DNA of 64,000 nucleotides from Halodesulfurarchaeum formicicum. Lineage in GTDB: Archaea > Halobacteriota > Halobacteria > Halobacteriales > Halobacteriaceae. Each line of letters starts with the position of its first letter. Positions within the stretch are counted from its first letter, which is position 1. The stretch spans positions 930,001 to 994,000 of the forward strand of contig NZ_CP016804.1 in the NCBI RefSeq assembly GCF_001886955.1, given 5' to 3'. Positions 51,655 to 60,757 of this stretch are shown piece by piece. Below the pieces are notes generated by a model, which worked only from the letters and a program-made list of their open reading frames with translations, had not been told where the DNA came from and ran no database searches. A program made the position numbers and the translations under genes.

Positions 51655-52518
51655 ATGGCAGTCATTTCGACCCTTCTGACGTTGCTACGGCGGCTGCTTC
51701 TGGCCCTGGAGTCGTTAGCCGTCGTCATCGTCGTCTTCGGGCTCGTCTATCTCTTCGGACAGTACGTTGTCGTCCCGACAGTCGATTACGCCTTCGACTC
51801 GGTCACGGCCGACGAGACGCTCAAACACACCATCCACAAAGTGACGGGGGCCGCCTTTCTCCTGCTGGGATTTTACCTCGCGCTTCCACTCTCCGGGCTC
51901 GCAACGACCCCGACTACCGTGGCAGCGATCACGGCCGGTGGCACGATCGCGGTCGGCTTCGCGTCCCGAGAGATCCTCTCGAATTTCGTCAGTGGCGTCA
52001 TCCTGGTGCTAGATCCGGAGTTTCGGATCGGAGATTGGATCCGGTGGGGCGAGACGGAGGGTGTCATCGAGGCGATCGGGTTTCGAGTGACACGGGTGCA
52101 CACCTTCGACAACGAACTCATCACGGTTCCGAACTCGCAGTTGACGACTAATCAGGTGTGGAACCCCGCAAACAAGGATCGCCGACGAGTTACCTGTCGG
52201 ATCGGAATCGATTACGACGCCGATATCCAGACCGCCAGGGACATTTTGCGACAGGTTGCACTCACCCAGGAGAGCATCGAGGATCGGCCCGCGCCAACAA
52301 TTCACGTTGTGGAGTTGGCCGAATCGGATATCGGACTCCAGGTGCTTTTCTGGATCGCCGATCCGGAACGGGCAGAGATCGTGTCGATCCAGTCGGAGTA
52401 CTTCGAGCAAGCGAAGGCACAACTCGATGCGGCCGGGATCGATATGCCCTATCCGCACCGTGAGTTGACCGGGAGTGTGGACGTTCGCGATCGAATGGAT
52501 CCGCATTCCTCCCGATGA
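51655..52518 (+). CDS. MscS-family mechanosensitive channel
   Basis: The 287-residue channel has three N-terminal membrane helices. The pore-lining helix is recognisable by its Gly/Ala-rich face (TAGGTIAVGFASREILSNFVSG). The MscS beta domain (FRIGDWIRWGETEGVIEAIGFRVTRVHTFDNELITVPNS) and alpha/beta domain follow. It releases osmolytes on hypo-osmotic stress. I preferred the ATG at 51655 over the GTG five codons upstream because the first helix begins there. It is 69 bases upstream of the NhaC gene on the same strand. Confidence 0.92.
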   Translation: MAVISTLLTLLRRLLLALESLAVVIVVFGLVYLFGQYVVVPTVDYAFDSVTADETLKHTIHKVTGAAFLLLGFYLALPLSGLATTPTTVAAITAGGTIAVGFASREILSNFVSGVILVLDPEFRIGDWIRWGETEGVIEAIGFRVTRVHTFDNELITVPNSQLTTNQVWNPANKDRRRVTCRIGIDYDADIQTARDILRQVALTQESIEDRPAPTIHVVELAESDIGLQVLFWIADPERAEIVSIQSEYFEQAKAQLDAAGIDMPYPHRELTGSVDVRDRMDPHSSR

Positions 52519-52587
52519 GAGGCGGTGCAGTTCGGCGGCGAATGTAAATTCATAATTAACGGGGTCCGCCAAGCTAGGCCAACGGCT

Positions 52588-54030
52588 ATGGTCCTTGACT
52601 TCACCCCGAAGACGTTCGACGAGATTCCGCCGGAAAAACGTCCGTCGTTCGCTGAAGCATTGGTTCCCGTGGCCGGGATGATCCTGTTCCTCGCTGTGGG
52701 GATGATTTACCTGGAACTGGATCCGCAGATCCCGCTGCTCTGGGGGATCGTCCTGGCCGGGCTTATGGGACGCTATTACTTCAAATACACCTGGGATGAC
52801 CTCATTGGTGGCGTCGGTGAAAGTATTCTGATGGGGCTGCAGGCGGTGCTCATCCTCTTTGTCATCTACATGGTCATCGCCTCGTGGATCGACGCCGGCA
52901 CGATACCGGCCATCATGTACTACGGGCTCGAATTCCTCTCGCCGAAGATCTTCCTGCCATTTACCCTCGTGTTGGCCGCCGTGGTCTCCTTCGCGATCGG
53001 GTCCTCCTGGACGACCGCCGGGACACTCGGAGTCGCGATGATTGGGATTGGGTCGGGACTGGGCATTCCGGCGCCGATGACCGCCGGCGCGGTGCTCTCC
53101 GGTGCTTACACGGGAGACAAGAACTCGCCTCTCTCCGATACCACCAACCTGGCCGCCGCGGTCACGAACACGGACCTGATGGATCACATTCGGGGGATGC
53201 GACCAGGCACGATGGTCGCGTTCGCGATCTCCCTGGTTCTGTTCGTCGTCCTGGGGCTGAACGCGAGCGGCGCAATTCCCGTCGACCGAGTCTCGGATAT
53301 TCAGCAGGCAATCGGGAGTTCCTATGTGATCTCGCCGATCGCCTTCCTGCCGCTCGTGATCACGTTCGCGCTGGCGCTGTATGGGTTCCCGGCGCTGCCC
53401 TCGCTTGGAGCGGGGATCTTTGCCGGGGTCGGCGTGAGCGTGACACTCCAGGGGCGTGGCTTCGCCGCGGCCTGGGAAGCGGTTCAGTACGGCACGGCCC
53501 CGGAGACGGGGCTGGAGCTCACCAACGAACTCCTCCAGAGCGGTGGGCTCGACGGCTCGGTCTGGGTCGTGACGATCGTCGTCGCCGCCCTCTCGCTGGG
53601 CGGAATCCTGCAGGAGACTGGGGTTCTGGCCGCGGTGGCCTACAACGTCGGGCAGGCCGTCAAGAGCGTGGCTGGCCTCACCGCCGGGACGGCCGTCGGT
53701 ACCTTCGCTATGAACGTGCTCGCGGCCGAACAGTACATGGCCATCGTCGTCCCGGGAATGACCCTCGGAAACCTCTATGACGAGTACGGACTGGAGAGCC
53801 GGAACCTTTCCCGAGCCGTGGAAGCCTCTGGCACGACGACCGCGGCGTTTGTCCCCTGGAGTTCCGGTGGTGTCTATATGGCCTCGGCCCTGGGAGTCCC
53901 CGTTATCCAGTATGCACCATACTACTTCTTCGGCATTCTCTCGCCGCTCGTGCTCATCTTCATGGGCGTAACTGGCTGGAAGATGTACTATCAGGAATCT
54001 GAGGAAGAGGACGTGACGGCCACCCAGTAA
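52588..54030 (+). CDS. nhaC: NhaC-family Na+/H+ antiporter
   Basis: The 480-residue protein has about eleven to twelve membrane helices. Typical NhaC segments are AIGSSWTTAGTLGVAMIGIGSGLG and SGAYTGDKNSPLSDTTNLAAAV, which carry the polar ion-binding residues, and VEASGTTTAAFVPWSSGGVYMA in the second half. It exchanges intracellular Na+ for H+, central for a salt-in haloarchaeon. The ATG at 52588 has a TTAA box about 32 bases upstream; the frame extends to 52525 but without membrane-protein character. Confidence 0.9.
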   Translation: MVLDFTPKTFDEIPPEKRPSFAEALVPVAGMILFLAVGMIYLELDPQIPLLWGIVLAGLMGRYYFKYTWDDLIGGVGESILMGLQAVLILFVIYMVIASWIDAGTIPAIMYYGLEFLSPKIFLPFTLVLAAVVSFAIGSSWTTAGTLGVAMIGIGSGLGIPAPMTAGAVLSGAYTGDKNSPLSDTTNLAAAVTNTDLMDHIRGMRPGTMVAFAISLVLFVVLGLNASGAIPVDRVSDIQQAIGSSYVISPIAFLPLVITFALALYGFPALPSLGAGIFAGVGVSVTLQGRGFAAAWEAVQYGTAPETGLELTNELLQSGGLDGSVWVVTIVVAALSLGGILQETGVLAAVAYNVGQAVKSVAGLTAGTAVGTFAMNVLAAEQYMAIVVPGMTLGNLYDEYGLESRNLSRAVEASGTTTAAFVPWSSGGVYMASALGVPVIQYAPYYFFGILSPLVLIFMGVTGWKMYYQESEEEDVTATQ

Positions 54031-54072
54031 CTGGCCGTACCTTTTTGTCCCAAGACGGGACCAAGCGGGTGT

Positions 54073-54651
54073 ATGTCGGCAGCAACCCACCAGATTCGCG
54101 GGCTCGAACTCGATGATGATCAGTACGAGATCGAACAGGCGCTGGTTCGGAACAAGTACGTGGCCCGGGACAGTACGGGAGCGGTCGTCCTGCGTGGCTC
54201 CCAAAAGCGCCTGCAGCTAAAGGAACAATTCCCCTTCGAAGACAGCGACGGGACCGAAGTCTTCGAGATCAAAGCCGACTCGATCGCGGACGTCGCGGGG
54301 GAGTATGCCCTGATCGACTCGCAGACCGGCGAACGGGTCGTCGTACTCGACAATCAGTGGTCCTGGATGGGCGACCAGTGGAAGATCCGCGATCCGACAA
54401 CTGAAGCCCTCATCGCCGTGATCGAAACCCAGAACAGGGCCGTGGAGTTTCTCAGACACCTCCACTCGGTATTCGGGTTCGTGCCCCATGCCTACGAGAT
54501 CTCGGATCCCAGAGGGAATCACGTCGGGACCATCGAGGGCCAACTCGGACTCAAAGACCGCTATGACGTCGAGATCGAGGACGCAAGTGAGGTTCCACGG
54601 GAGCCGGTCATCGCGGCCGCGATGGTGATCGACGCGATCGAGGGGAACTGA
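54073..54651 (+). CDS. LURP-one-related (tubby-like fold) protein
   Basis: The 192-residue protein matches the LURP-one/scramblase-like fold: VRNKYVARDSTGAVVLRGSQ at the start, then EVFEIKADSIADVAGEYALID, RDPTTEALIAVIETQ, and YEISDPRGNHVGTIEGQLGLKDRYDVEIED. The family forms a 12-stranded barrel around a helix; in haloarchaea its role is unknown, though membrane-lipid association is a common proposal. It lies 42 bases downstream of nhaC with a short T-run in the spacer, so it may be separately transcribed. Confidence 0.82.
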   Translation: MSAATHQIRGLELDDDQYEIEQALVRNKYVARDSTGAVVLRGSQKRLQLKEQFPFEDSDGTEVFEIKADSIADVAGEYALIDSQTGERVVVLDNQWSWMGDQWKIRDPTTEALIAVIETQNRAVEFLRHLHSVFGFVPHAYEISDPRGNHVGTIEGQLGLKDRYDVEIEDASEVPREPVIAAAMVIDAIEGN

Positions 54652-54682
54652 TAGCGACAAAAGCCGGGCGTTTGTTGGCCCC

Positions 54683-55087
54683 TTAGGCCGGCGTTGGTTC
54701 CTGGACCGCAGAGATGTAGGCCGTGAGGTCGGTCTTGGTGATGATCCCGATGACCTGGTCGTCCTCGTCGACGACCGGCAGGTGGGAGATGTTCTCCTCG
54801 ATCATCACGTCCGCGGCCTCCTGGATGTGGGCCTGCGGGCCGATGGTGACGACTTCGTCGGACATGTAGCGTTCGACGGTGGTCTTTGCCTTGGGCTTGC
54901 TCTCCGCGACGATACGAATGAAGTCGGTGTTCGTGAGGATGCCCTCGATCTTCCCCGCTTCGGACGAGACGACGATCGAACCGATGTGGTTTTCCAGGAG
55001 CGTCTGGGCCGCGTCCTCGACGAAGGTGTCCGGGTTCGCGGTGATCAGCTCCGAAGTCATGAGTCGGGCGACGAAAACGTCTTCCAT
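54683..55087 (-). CDS. Two-CBS-domain protein
   Basis: The 134-residue protein consists of a pair of CBS motifs (MTSELITANPDTFVEDAAQTLLE and MSDEVVTIGPQAHIQEAADVMIEE). CBS pairs bind adenine nucleotides and act as energy or ligand sensors; no catalytic domain is attached here. I chose the ATG at 55087 because a TATTAA box lies about 29 bases upstream on the minus strand; a start five codons further up is possible. It is divergent from the cold-shock gene. Confidence 0.88.
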   Translation of the reverse strand: MEDVFVARLMTSELITANPDTFVEDAAQTLLENHIGSIVVSSEAGKIEGILTNTDFIRIVAESKPKAKTTVERYMSDEVVTIGPQAHIQEAADVMIEENISHLPVVDEDDQVIGIITKTDLTAYISAVQEPTPA

Positions 55088-55345
55088 GCTATTGTACAAC
55101 ACTGGGCAACAGAGTTAATACTTGTGGTCACAGCAGTCGAGGTGGGTAACAGATGACGTCGGGGGTGGAGGGGCAATTCCACTGCGGGCAAGGCGGTACG
55201 TGTGATTCGAGATTGCAGTCGACGTGGGGTGCGAACAGGCGTTTGAGGCGTGTTTGAAGTAGATATTGGCCGCAAATCGCTTCTACACTCGCGCAGACAG
55301 CGGTGGGATTATATACCCGGGCGTTCTCGTTGCAGGTGGAGTACA

Positions 55346-55540
55346 ATGGCATCCGGTACGGTTGCATTCTTCAACGAGCGGAAAGGGTACGGCTTCATCG
55401 AGAGCGACGAGTCCGAAGAGGACGTTTTCTTCCACATGGAAGACGTCGGCGGGCCTGATCTGGAGGAGGGCCAGGAAGTCGAATTCGAGATCGAACAGGC
55501 AGACAAGGGCCCCCGAGCGAAGAACCTCACGCGGTTGTAG
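55346..55540 (+). CDS. cspA: Cold-shock domain protein CspA
   Basis: The 64-residue single OB-fold RNA chaperone has both RNA-binding motifs visible (KGYGFIES and DVFFHMED). The ATG at 55346 follows TTATATA (55309-55315), giving a leader of about eight bases; the longer frame from 55250 includes the promoter and is not coding. A hairpin and T-run terminator follows the stop codon. Confidence 0.95.
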   Translation: MASGTVAFFNERKGYGFIESDESEEDVFFHMEDVGGPDLEEGQEVEFEIEQADKGPRAKNLTRL

Positions 55541-55546
55541 CCGAAG

Positions 55547-55564
55547 CCGCTCGTTGAGCGGTTT
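55547..55564 (+). terminator. Terminator of the cold-shock gene
   Basis: CCGCTC (55547-55552), a GTT loop and GAGCGG (55556-55561) form a perfect 6-bp stem, followed by TTT at 55562-55564, seven bases after the cspA stop codon. Confidence 0.5.
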
Positions 55565-55728
55565 CTCAAACCACGTGGCCCTCGAAACACTTCTTTCGTA
55601 GCCCCGGCGCTATCCAGATCGCTATCCGAATAGTGCCGGCTGGCTGCAAAAGGCCTAAGAGCGCGACCAGCGTGTTTTCACTCAACAATGAGAAACGACA
55701 ACCAACTCACGGGAACGGGGGCGATACC

Positions 55729-56424
55729 GTGGGGGTCGAGATAGCCAACGCGCCGGTCACCGACGAGTCCTTCGAGTCGATGGCCGAGTTCGTGTACGAC
55801 TACCTGCAGGCAAGCGTGGAGAACGAGGGTGACGGGGGCCGGATGCGCTGGTACCCCTGGCACTCCGCCGAGTACCGGTTCAACCACATCATGAACGTGG
55901 TGGACCTGGCGACCGAGATCGCCAGGAAGGAGGGCGCAAACGTGGACGTCGTGAAAGTCGCCTCGCTGTTCCACGACATCGCTAAACTGGAGGCCGACCA
56001 GGACGTCCACGCGGAGGCGGGGGCCCGGGTCGCTCGCGAGTACCTCCAGAGCCACGCCCAGTTCCCCGACTCGTTTATCGATCAGGTGTGTCGGGCGATC
56101 GAGAACCACAGTCACCAGGGTGACCTGGACGAGGTATCCCTGGAGGCCCAGTGTCTGATCGAGGCCGACCTCCTCGACAAGGTCGGAGCAAACGGGATCA
56201 CGCTCATGCTGCTCCGGATGGGTTACGAAGCGCGGACCCACATGGACGCCGCCGAGATGGTCCAGCGGGTCTTGGCACGTGGCGAAGACGCTCGCAAACG
56301 GGTCCAGAGCGACGCCGCCGAATCGATCGCCCACCAGCGACTCAAGCGCGTCGCGTGGTTCCGCGAATGGCTCGAGGGCGAGGTCTCGGAGATGAGTGTC
56401 GACGACGAAGAGCTACTTAGATAA
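55729..56424 (+). CDS. HD-domain phosphohydrolase-like protein
   Basis: The protein has the HD superfamily metal ligands: EYRFNHIMNVVDLATEIA, then LFHDIAKLE (the His-Asp pair), AIENHSH and ADLLDKVGANG. The fold is that of small stand-alone HD hydrolases that act on nucleotides or phosphomonoesters; the substrate is unknown. The frame is open from 55633, but I prefer GTG at 55729 because the earlier residues look non-coding; the start is uncertain. The 3' end overlaps the convergent LysE gene by eight bases. Confidence 0.8.
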   Translation: MGVEIANAPVTDESFESMAEFVYDYLQASVENEGDGGRMRWYPWHSAEYRFNHIMNVVDLATEIARKEGANVDVVKVASLFHDIAKLEADQDVHAEAGARVAREYLQSHAQFPDSFIDQVCRAIENHSHQGDLDEVSLEAQCLIEADLLDKVGANGITLMLLRMGYEARTHMDAAEMVQRVLARGEDARKRVQSDAAESIAHQRLKRVAWFREWLEGEVSEMSVDDEELLR

Positions 56425-57061
56425 CTCCCAGCGTGCTCCCGGCGTCCCAGAGGAAGGCGACGCCGAACCAGACGAGCACCACGCCACTCCCGTAGGCAAC
56501 GGCTCGCCCGAGCGCATCGACGGCATTACCGGCCGTCCTGAGCGCGGCCGGGAAAACCGTGATCCAGAGGACGATCCCGGCGAAGAATCCGGCGATCGTT
56601 AGCCCGCCATTCATGGCCGCAAAGGAGTGGCCAAACGCCTCGACCGAGCTGGGATCGAGGAGCCCGACGCCCGCAGTCAGCCACCACGTGATCTGGTAGG
56701 GATTGGTCACCGCAAGCGCAAAGGCCTTCCCGAATCCCGCACGCGAAGCGCCGTCGCCCCCGCTGAACTCGCCTGCCCCTTTCACGGCTCCGTAGGCGAA
56801 GTAAAACATCAGCAAGCCGCCGATACCGACCATGACACCTCTGAGAGTCGGGGCGTCCTGAATGAACGCGACCAGGCCCGCCACGGCCAGGAGGAAAAAG
56901 AGCGCGTCGGCGGTCATCGCGCCCAAACCGGCGGCAAAGCCAGCTCGCCACCCGCGGTTGACACTCTCTTCGGCGATCACGGCGTTCATCGGTCCCGGCG
57001 GAGCCGCAAGCGAGAGCCCCAAGAGCGCACCGGCGACGATCGAGAGCAGCGCGACCAACAT
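56417..57061 (-). CDS. LysE-family amino-acid exporter
   Basis: The 214-residue protein has six predicted membrane helices and the LysE pattern LLGLSLAAPPGPMNAVIAEESVNRGWRAGFAAGLGAMTAD near its start, followed by NPYQITWWLTAGVG. Family members export basic or other amino acids and homoserine-type compounds. I chose the ATG at 57061, where the first helix begins, over the frame start at 57148. It overlaps the convergent HD gene at its 3' end. Confidence 0.85.
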   Translation of the reverse strand: MLVALLSIVAGALLGLSLAAPPGPMNAVIAEESVNRGWRAGFAAGLGAMTADALFFLLAVAGLVAFIQDAPTLRGVMVGIGGLLMFYFAYGAVKGAGEFSGGDGASRAGFGKAFALAVTNPYQITWWLTAGVGLLDPSSVEAFGHSFAAMNGGLTIAGFFAGIVLWITVFPAALRTAGNAVDALGRAVAYGSGVVLVWFGVAFLWDAGSTLGVI

Positions 57062-57101
57062 CTTGCCCCCGGCTATGCGGGGCGTCGAAAAAAGGGCACC
57101 G

Positions 57102-58280
57102 TCACCGCGGGCGAGCTTCGAGGCGGCTTCGAAGCAAGTCAGCGCCACCCGTTCCGGAACCCACCGTCACCACCGTCGATTCGGACCCGATCTCGCCAGT
57201 CGAGGCGAGTTTCCGGAGCCCAGCCAGTCCGGTTGCTGCCTCGGGAGCCAGTTCGAGACCGGATTCGCGCGCGATCGTGAGTCCCTCGTCGAGAATGGCC
57301 TCGTCGGGGACGGCGACGGCTCCACCATCGCTCGCGTCGAGGGCGTCGAGTACCCACTCGCCGCCGGCCGGTTCCGGGACTTCGAGTTCGCCACAGACGG
57401 TGTCCGGGACGGTTACAGGTTCGGTTGGCCGTTCCCCTTCCCAGGCGTCCACGATCGGGGCACAACCGGTCGGTTGAACGGCGTAAAGCGAGGGTAGCTC
57501 GGCGAGCAAGCCGTTCTCCCGCAAGGTCACGAGGCCGGTGTAGAGCCCAACGAGGACGGTTCCAGTTCCTACGGGAACGACGATGGCATCCGGGACGCGG
57601 TCCATCTCCGCGAGTAGTTCGAACGCGATCGTCTGGTGAGCGACGTGTCGAAACGGCGTTTCGAAGGGGCCCAGTGAGGCCCCCAGCTCTAGCGTATCGC
57701 GATCACTCCGAAGGCGGTTCTCTGCGTCTGGAAGTCGGCCCTGGACGACGGTCAACTCAGCGCCGTGGACGTTCGTCATGGCCTTCCGCTCGAAGGGCGC
57801 TCGCGAGGGCAGGTAGACGGTCGCGTCCAGGTCAGCCCGTGCGGCGTAGGCCGCAGCCGACTGTCCGGCTGCGCCCGGGGCGGCGAGTGAAACGGCTCGT
57901 ACGTCGGTCTGTGCCGCCGCGGTCATCGCCAGGGACAGTCCGCGATCGACAACTGTCCCGGTGGGGTTCTGGCCCTCGTCTTTGACGAGTAGTTGGGACA
58001 CACCGACCGAATCCGCCAATTTGGGGACCTTCACGAGGGGGGTCCCACCTTCGCCCATCGTGACCGCCGCCTCGCTGCTGAAGGGGAGCAACCCCTCGTA
58101 GGCCCACATTGTCTGTGGCGTCCGGCTGGCGGTGACACTCGCCAACCCAGTCTCGTCGATGTCCCAATTGACCGTGAGAACGCCGCCACACGAAGGGCAG
58201 TATCCTCCGACCTGTTCTCCTTCGAGTGTCGCTTCACAGTTGCGACAGTGAAAGCCCGTCACCGTCCCAAACGTGTTCAT
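57102..58280 (-). CDS. Threonine synthase-like protein lacking the PLP lysine
   Basis: The 392-residue protein has an N-terminal zinc ribbon (Cys12, Cys15, Cys28, Cys31) and a fold-type II domain in the archaeal threonine synthase arrangement. The segment that should read NPTGSFKDRG is NPTGTVVDRG, with Val111 in place of the PLP-binding lysine. The SSGN phosphate motif is replaced by AAPGAAG, and PVGNGG by PVGTGT. A normal PLP reaction therefore seems impossible, so it is probably a pseudoenzyme or a paralogue with a new role. I chose the ATG at 58280 because the frame upstream (to 58553) overlaps the divergent gene. Confidence 0.75.
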   Translation of the reverse strand: MNTFGTVTGFHCRNCEATLEGEQVGGYCPSCGGVLTVNWDIDETGLASVTASRTPQTMWAYEGLLPFSSEAAVTMGEGGTPLVKVPKLADSVGVSQLLVKDEGQNPTGTVVDRGLSLAMTAAAQTDVRAVSLAAPGAAGQSAAAYAARADLDATVYLPSRAPFERKAMTNVHGAELTVVQGRLPDAENRLRSDRDTLELGASLGPFETPFRHVAHQTIAFELLAEMDRVPDAIVVPVGTGTVLVGLYTGLVTLRENGLLAELPSLYAVQPTGCAPIVDAWEGERPTEPVTVPDTVCGELEVPEPAGGEWVLDALDASDGGAVAVPDEAILDEGLTIARESGLELAPEAATGLAGLRKLASTGEIGSESTVVTVGSGTGGADLLRSRLEARPR

Positions 58281-58370
58281 ACCCTCTCTGCACCCGCCGT
58301 GGGTATGAAACGTCTGTTCGAGTCGTCTGGCCCCCCTAATTGAATGTGGTGGCGTGTGTTCGTTGGTGAC

Positions 58371-59705
58371 ATGACACGACGGACAGTCATCATGGGCGCG
58401 GCCGGGCGGGACTTTCATGACTTCAACGTCTGCTTTCGGGACGACCCGGATCGGGAAGTCGTGGCCTTCACCCGGGCTCCAAATCAGAACGTCGGCGAAC
58501 TCCCGGACGGTCCAGAACGAGTCTATCCCGCCAGGCTCGCCGGCGAGGGTCATCCGGACGGCATCCCGATCGTTCCCGAAGCCGACCTCGAATCGGTCAT
58601 CGAGTCACGAAACGTCGACGAAGTCGTCTTCTCTTACTCGGATGTCTCCCACGAACACGTCATGAATCAGGCCTCGCGGGCGCTCGCGGCCGGTGCTGAC
58701 TTTCACGTGGTCGGCCAGTCGATGATGCTCCAGGCTGAAGTGCCGGTCATCGCCGTCGATGCGGTTCGCACCGGCTGTGGGAAATCCAGTGTCGCCCGGA
58801 AACTCGCGGACATACTGGGCGAATCCGTCGACGTGGCAGTTGTCCGCGAGCCGATGCCCTACGGTGACGCGTTCGAGTCCGTCTCTCGGTTCGAAGCATT
58901 GGCGGATCTCGACGCTGCGGGTGTCACCATTGAAGAGCGCGAGGAGTACGAACACCACCTGGCTGCGGGCCACGTGGTCTTCGCGGGCGTGGATTACGGG
59001 GCCGTGCTCGACCAGGCCCAGGCCGAAGCCGACGTGATCGTCTGGGACGGCGGTAACAACGAGTTGCCCTTCTTCGAACCGGACCTCCACGTCGTCCTCG
59101 CCGACCCGCTTCGGCCCGGCCACGAGATCCGGTATCACCCCGGCGAGACGAACCTCCGGCTTGCCGATTACCTGCTCATCAACAAGGAGAACTCCGCGCG
59201 AGCGGCGGACATCCAGACCGTGGTCGAGAACGCCATCGACCGAAATCCGGACGTCGAGATCATCCACGCCGACTCGGTGGTCACGGTACCCGATCCGACC
59301 CGTATCGAGGGCCAACGAGTCCTCGCGGTCGAGGACGGCCCAACGGTCACTCATGGCGGCGCAGCCTCGGGCGCTGCACTGATCGCCGCCGAGCAGTTCG
59401 GCGCGGCCGAAATCGTCGATCCGCGTCCGGGGGCCGTCGGCTCGATCGCACGGGTGTTCGAACGCTACGATCACCTGGGGCCCGTGCTCCCCGCGATGGG
59501 GTACTCGCCGGCACAGATCGCGGATCTAGAACAGACGATCGCGAACGTGGACTGTGATCTGATCCTGGCCGGGACACCGATCGATCTCGGTCGTCTCCTG
59601 GACGTGGATGTGCCGATCGTCAACGTCCGATACGACGTCGAGGAACGTGGGACCCCGACGTTACGGTCGATGGTCGAATCCCACGCCGAGGAGATCGGCC
59701 TGTAA
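58371..59705 (+). CDS. Cyclic 2,3-diphosphoglycerate synthetase
   Basis: The 444-residue protein has a Rossmann-like N-terminus (RRTVIMGAAGRDFHDFNVCF) and a P-loop GTPase/ATPase-like centre with AVDAVRTGCGKSSVARKLAD. GGNNELPFFEPDLHVVLADPLRPGHE is characteristic of the enzyme that phosphorylates 2,3-diphosphoglycerate to its cyclic form, an archaeal osmolyte and protein stabiliser. Haloarchaea commonly carry this family but are not known to accumulate the compound, so the physiological product is uncertain. I chose the ATG at 58371. Its stop lies two bases from the convergent argF stop. Confidence 0.85.
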   Translation: MTRRTVIMGAAGRDFHDFNVCFRDDPDREVVAFTRAPNQNVGELPDGPERVYPARLAGEGHPDGIPIVPEADLESVIESRNVDEVVFSYSDVSHEHVMNQASRALAAGADFHVVGQSMMLQAEVPVIAVDAVRTGCGKSSVARKLADILGESVDVAVVREPMPYGDAFESVSRFEALADLDAAGVTIEEREEYEHHLAAGHVVFAGVDYGAVLDQAQAEADVIVWDGGNNELPFFEPDLHVVLADPLRPGHEIRYHPGETNLRLADYLLINKENSARAADIQTVVENAIDRNPDVEIIHADSVVTVPDPTRIEGQRVLAVEDGPTVTHGGAASGAALIAAEQFGAAEIVDPRPGAVGSIARVFERYDHLGPVLPAMGYSPAQIADLEQTIANVDCDLILAGTPIDLGRLLDVDVPIVNVRYDVEERGTPTLRSMVESHAEEIGL

Positions 59706-59707
59706 CG

Positions 59708-60583
59708 CTACTCGTAAACTGTCTCCAGGATCGCCTTCTGGACGTGCTTGCGGTTCTCGGCCTGGTCGTAGACGATAGAATTCGGGCCGTCCATCACCGC
59801 TGCGGACACTTCCTCGCCGCGGTGGGCCGGGAGACAGTGCATGAACGCGGCGTCGTCGGTTTCGGCCATCAGTTCCTCGGTGACCTGGAAGCCCTCGAAG
59901 TCGGCTCGTTTCGAATCGTCCTCGCCCATGCTCACGAACACGTCGGTGTAGACCGCGCGTGCTCCCTGGACCGCCTCGACGGGGTCGTTCGTCACGAGCA
60001 CGTCGGCGTCGGCGACACGTTCCTGAATGTCCGCGTCGGGTTCGTACCCGTCCGGCGTGGCGATCCGACAGGGAATGTCGAGGGTCGCACAGAGTTGCAT
60101 GAGCGAGTGGGCGACGTTGTTTCCGTCGCCGACGTACGCGAGCGGGCCGTCCAGGAGCCCCTTCTCCCGGAGTGTGTACCCATCGGCGAGTGCCTGGCAG
60201 GGGTGGAGTTTGTCCGTCAGTCCGTTGATGACCGGGACGTCGGCTCCGGCCGCGAGTTCCAGCAGGGTTTCGTGATCGAAGAGCCGGGCCATGATCCCGC
60301 CCGCATACCGGGAGAGGACTGTCGCGGTGTCCAAAAGCGATTCGCCCCGCGAGATCTGTGAGGACTCCTCGGCGAAGTGAATCGCGTGGCCACCGAGTTC
60401 GGTCATGCCCGACTCGAAGGAGATCCGGGTTCGCGTCGAGGGTTTCGCAAAGAGCATCACCAGGCTCTCGTTTTCCAGGGCGTCGCCGAAGGCGTCGGGA
60501 TCGGCTTTGAGTTCGTCGGTGAGGTCGTATAACTCGGTGATCTCCGCTTCGCTGAGGTCGTCGATGTCGAGTACGTCTTTCAT
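59708..60583 (-). CDS. argF: Ornithine carbamoyltransferase
   Basis: The 291-residue enzyme makes citrulline from ornithine and carbamoyl phosphate, and in haloarchaea also runs in reverse in arginine fermentation. The carbamoyl-phosphate motif KPSTRTRISFESGM near residue 51, HPCQALADGY near 126, and ornithine/catalytic motifs DVFVSMGEDD and FMHCLPAHRGEEV are all present. It is transcribed alone here; no other arginine genes flank it. Confidence 0.94.
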   Translation of the reverse strand: MKDVLDIDDLSEAEITELYDLTDELKADPDAFGDALENESLVMLFAKPSTRTRISFESGMTELGGHAIHFAEESSQISRGESLLDTATVLSRYAGGIMARLFDHETLLELAAGADVPVINGLTDKLHPCQALADGYTLREKGLLDGPLAYVGDGNNVAHSLMQLCATLDIPCRIATPDGYEPDADIQERVADADVLVTNDPVEAVQGARAVYTDVFVSMGEDDSKRADFEGFQVTEELMAETDDAAFMHCLPAHRGEEVSAAVMDGPNSIVYDQAENRKHVQKAILETVYE

Positions 60584-60729
60584 GATATCATCTCACACGG
60601 TGGCGCGTCCCACTGATTGGATTGTCCGGGCTACGGGGCACGCCGTTCGGTCCCATGGCTCTTGCTCGGGTTACTTGTAAAAGGATGCTGCGGTCCCGGC
60701 CAGTTTACTGGACTCAAACCACAACTCCC

Positions 60730-60735
60730 TTTATT
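60730..60735 (+). promoter_or_regulatory. TATA-like box of the amino-acid ABC transporter operon
   Basis: TTTATT at 60730-60735 is centred about 25 bases before the ATG at 60758, consistent with a leaderless transcript for the substrate-binding protein gene and the three transporter genes after it. It supports this start over the frame that opens at 60617. Confidence 0.5.
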
Positions 60736-60757
60736 CGGCGGCCGCGGAAGAAGTACC

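Noticed and set aside
52009-54204. A 731-codon open frame on the minus strand
   Set aside because: It is antisense to the well-supported MscS, NhaC and LURP-one genes; its His- and Arg-rich sequence is typical of shadow frames in GC-rich DNA.
58281-58553. N-terminal extension of the threonine synthase-like gene
   Set aside because: It would overlap the divergent cyclic diphosphoglycerate synthetase gene, and the zinc ribbon of the family begins right after ATG 58280.
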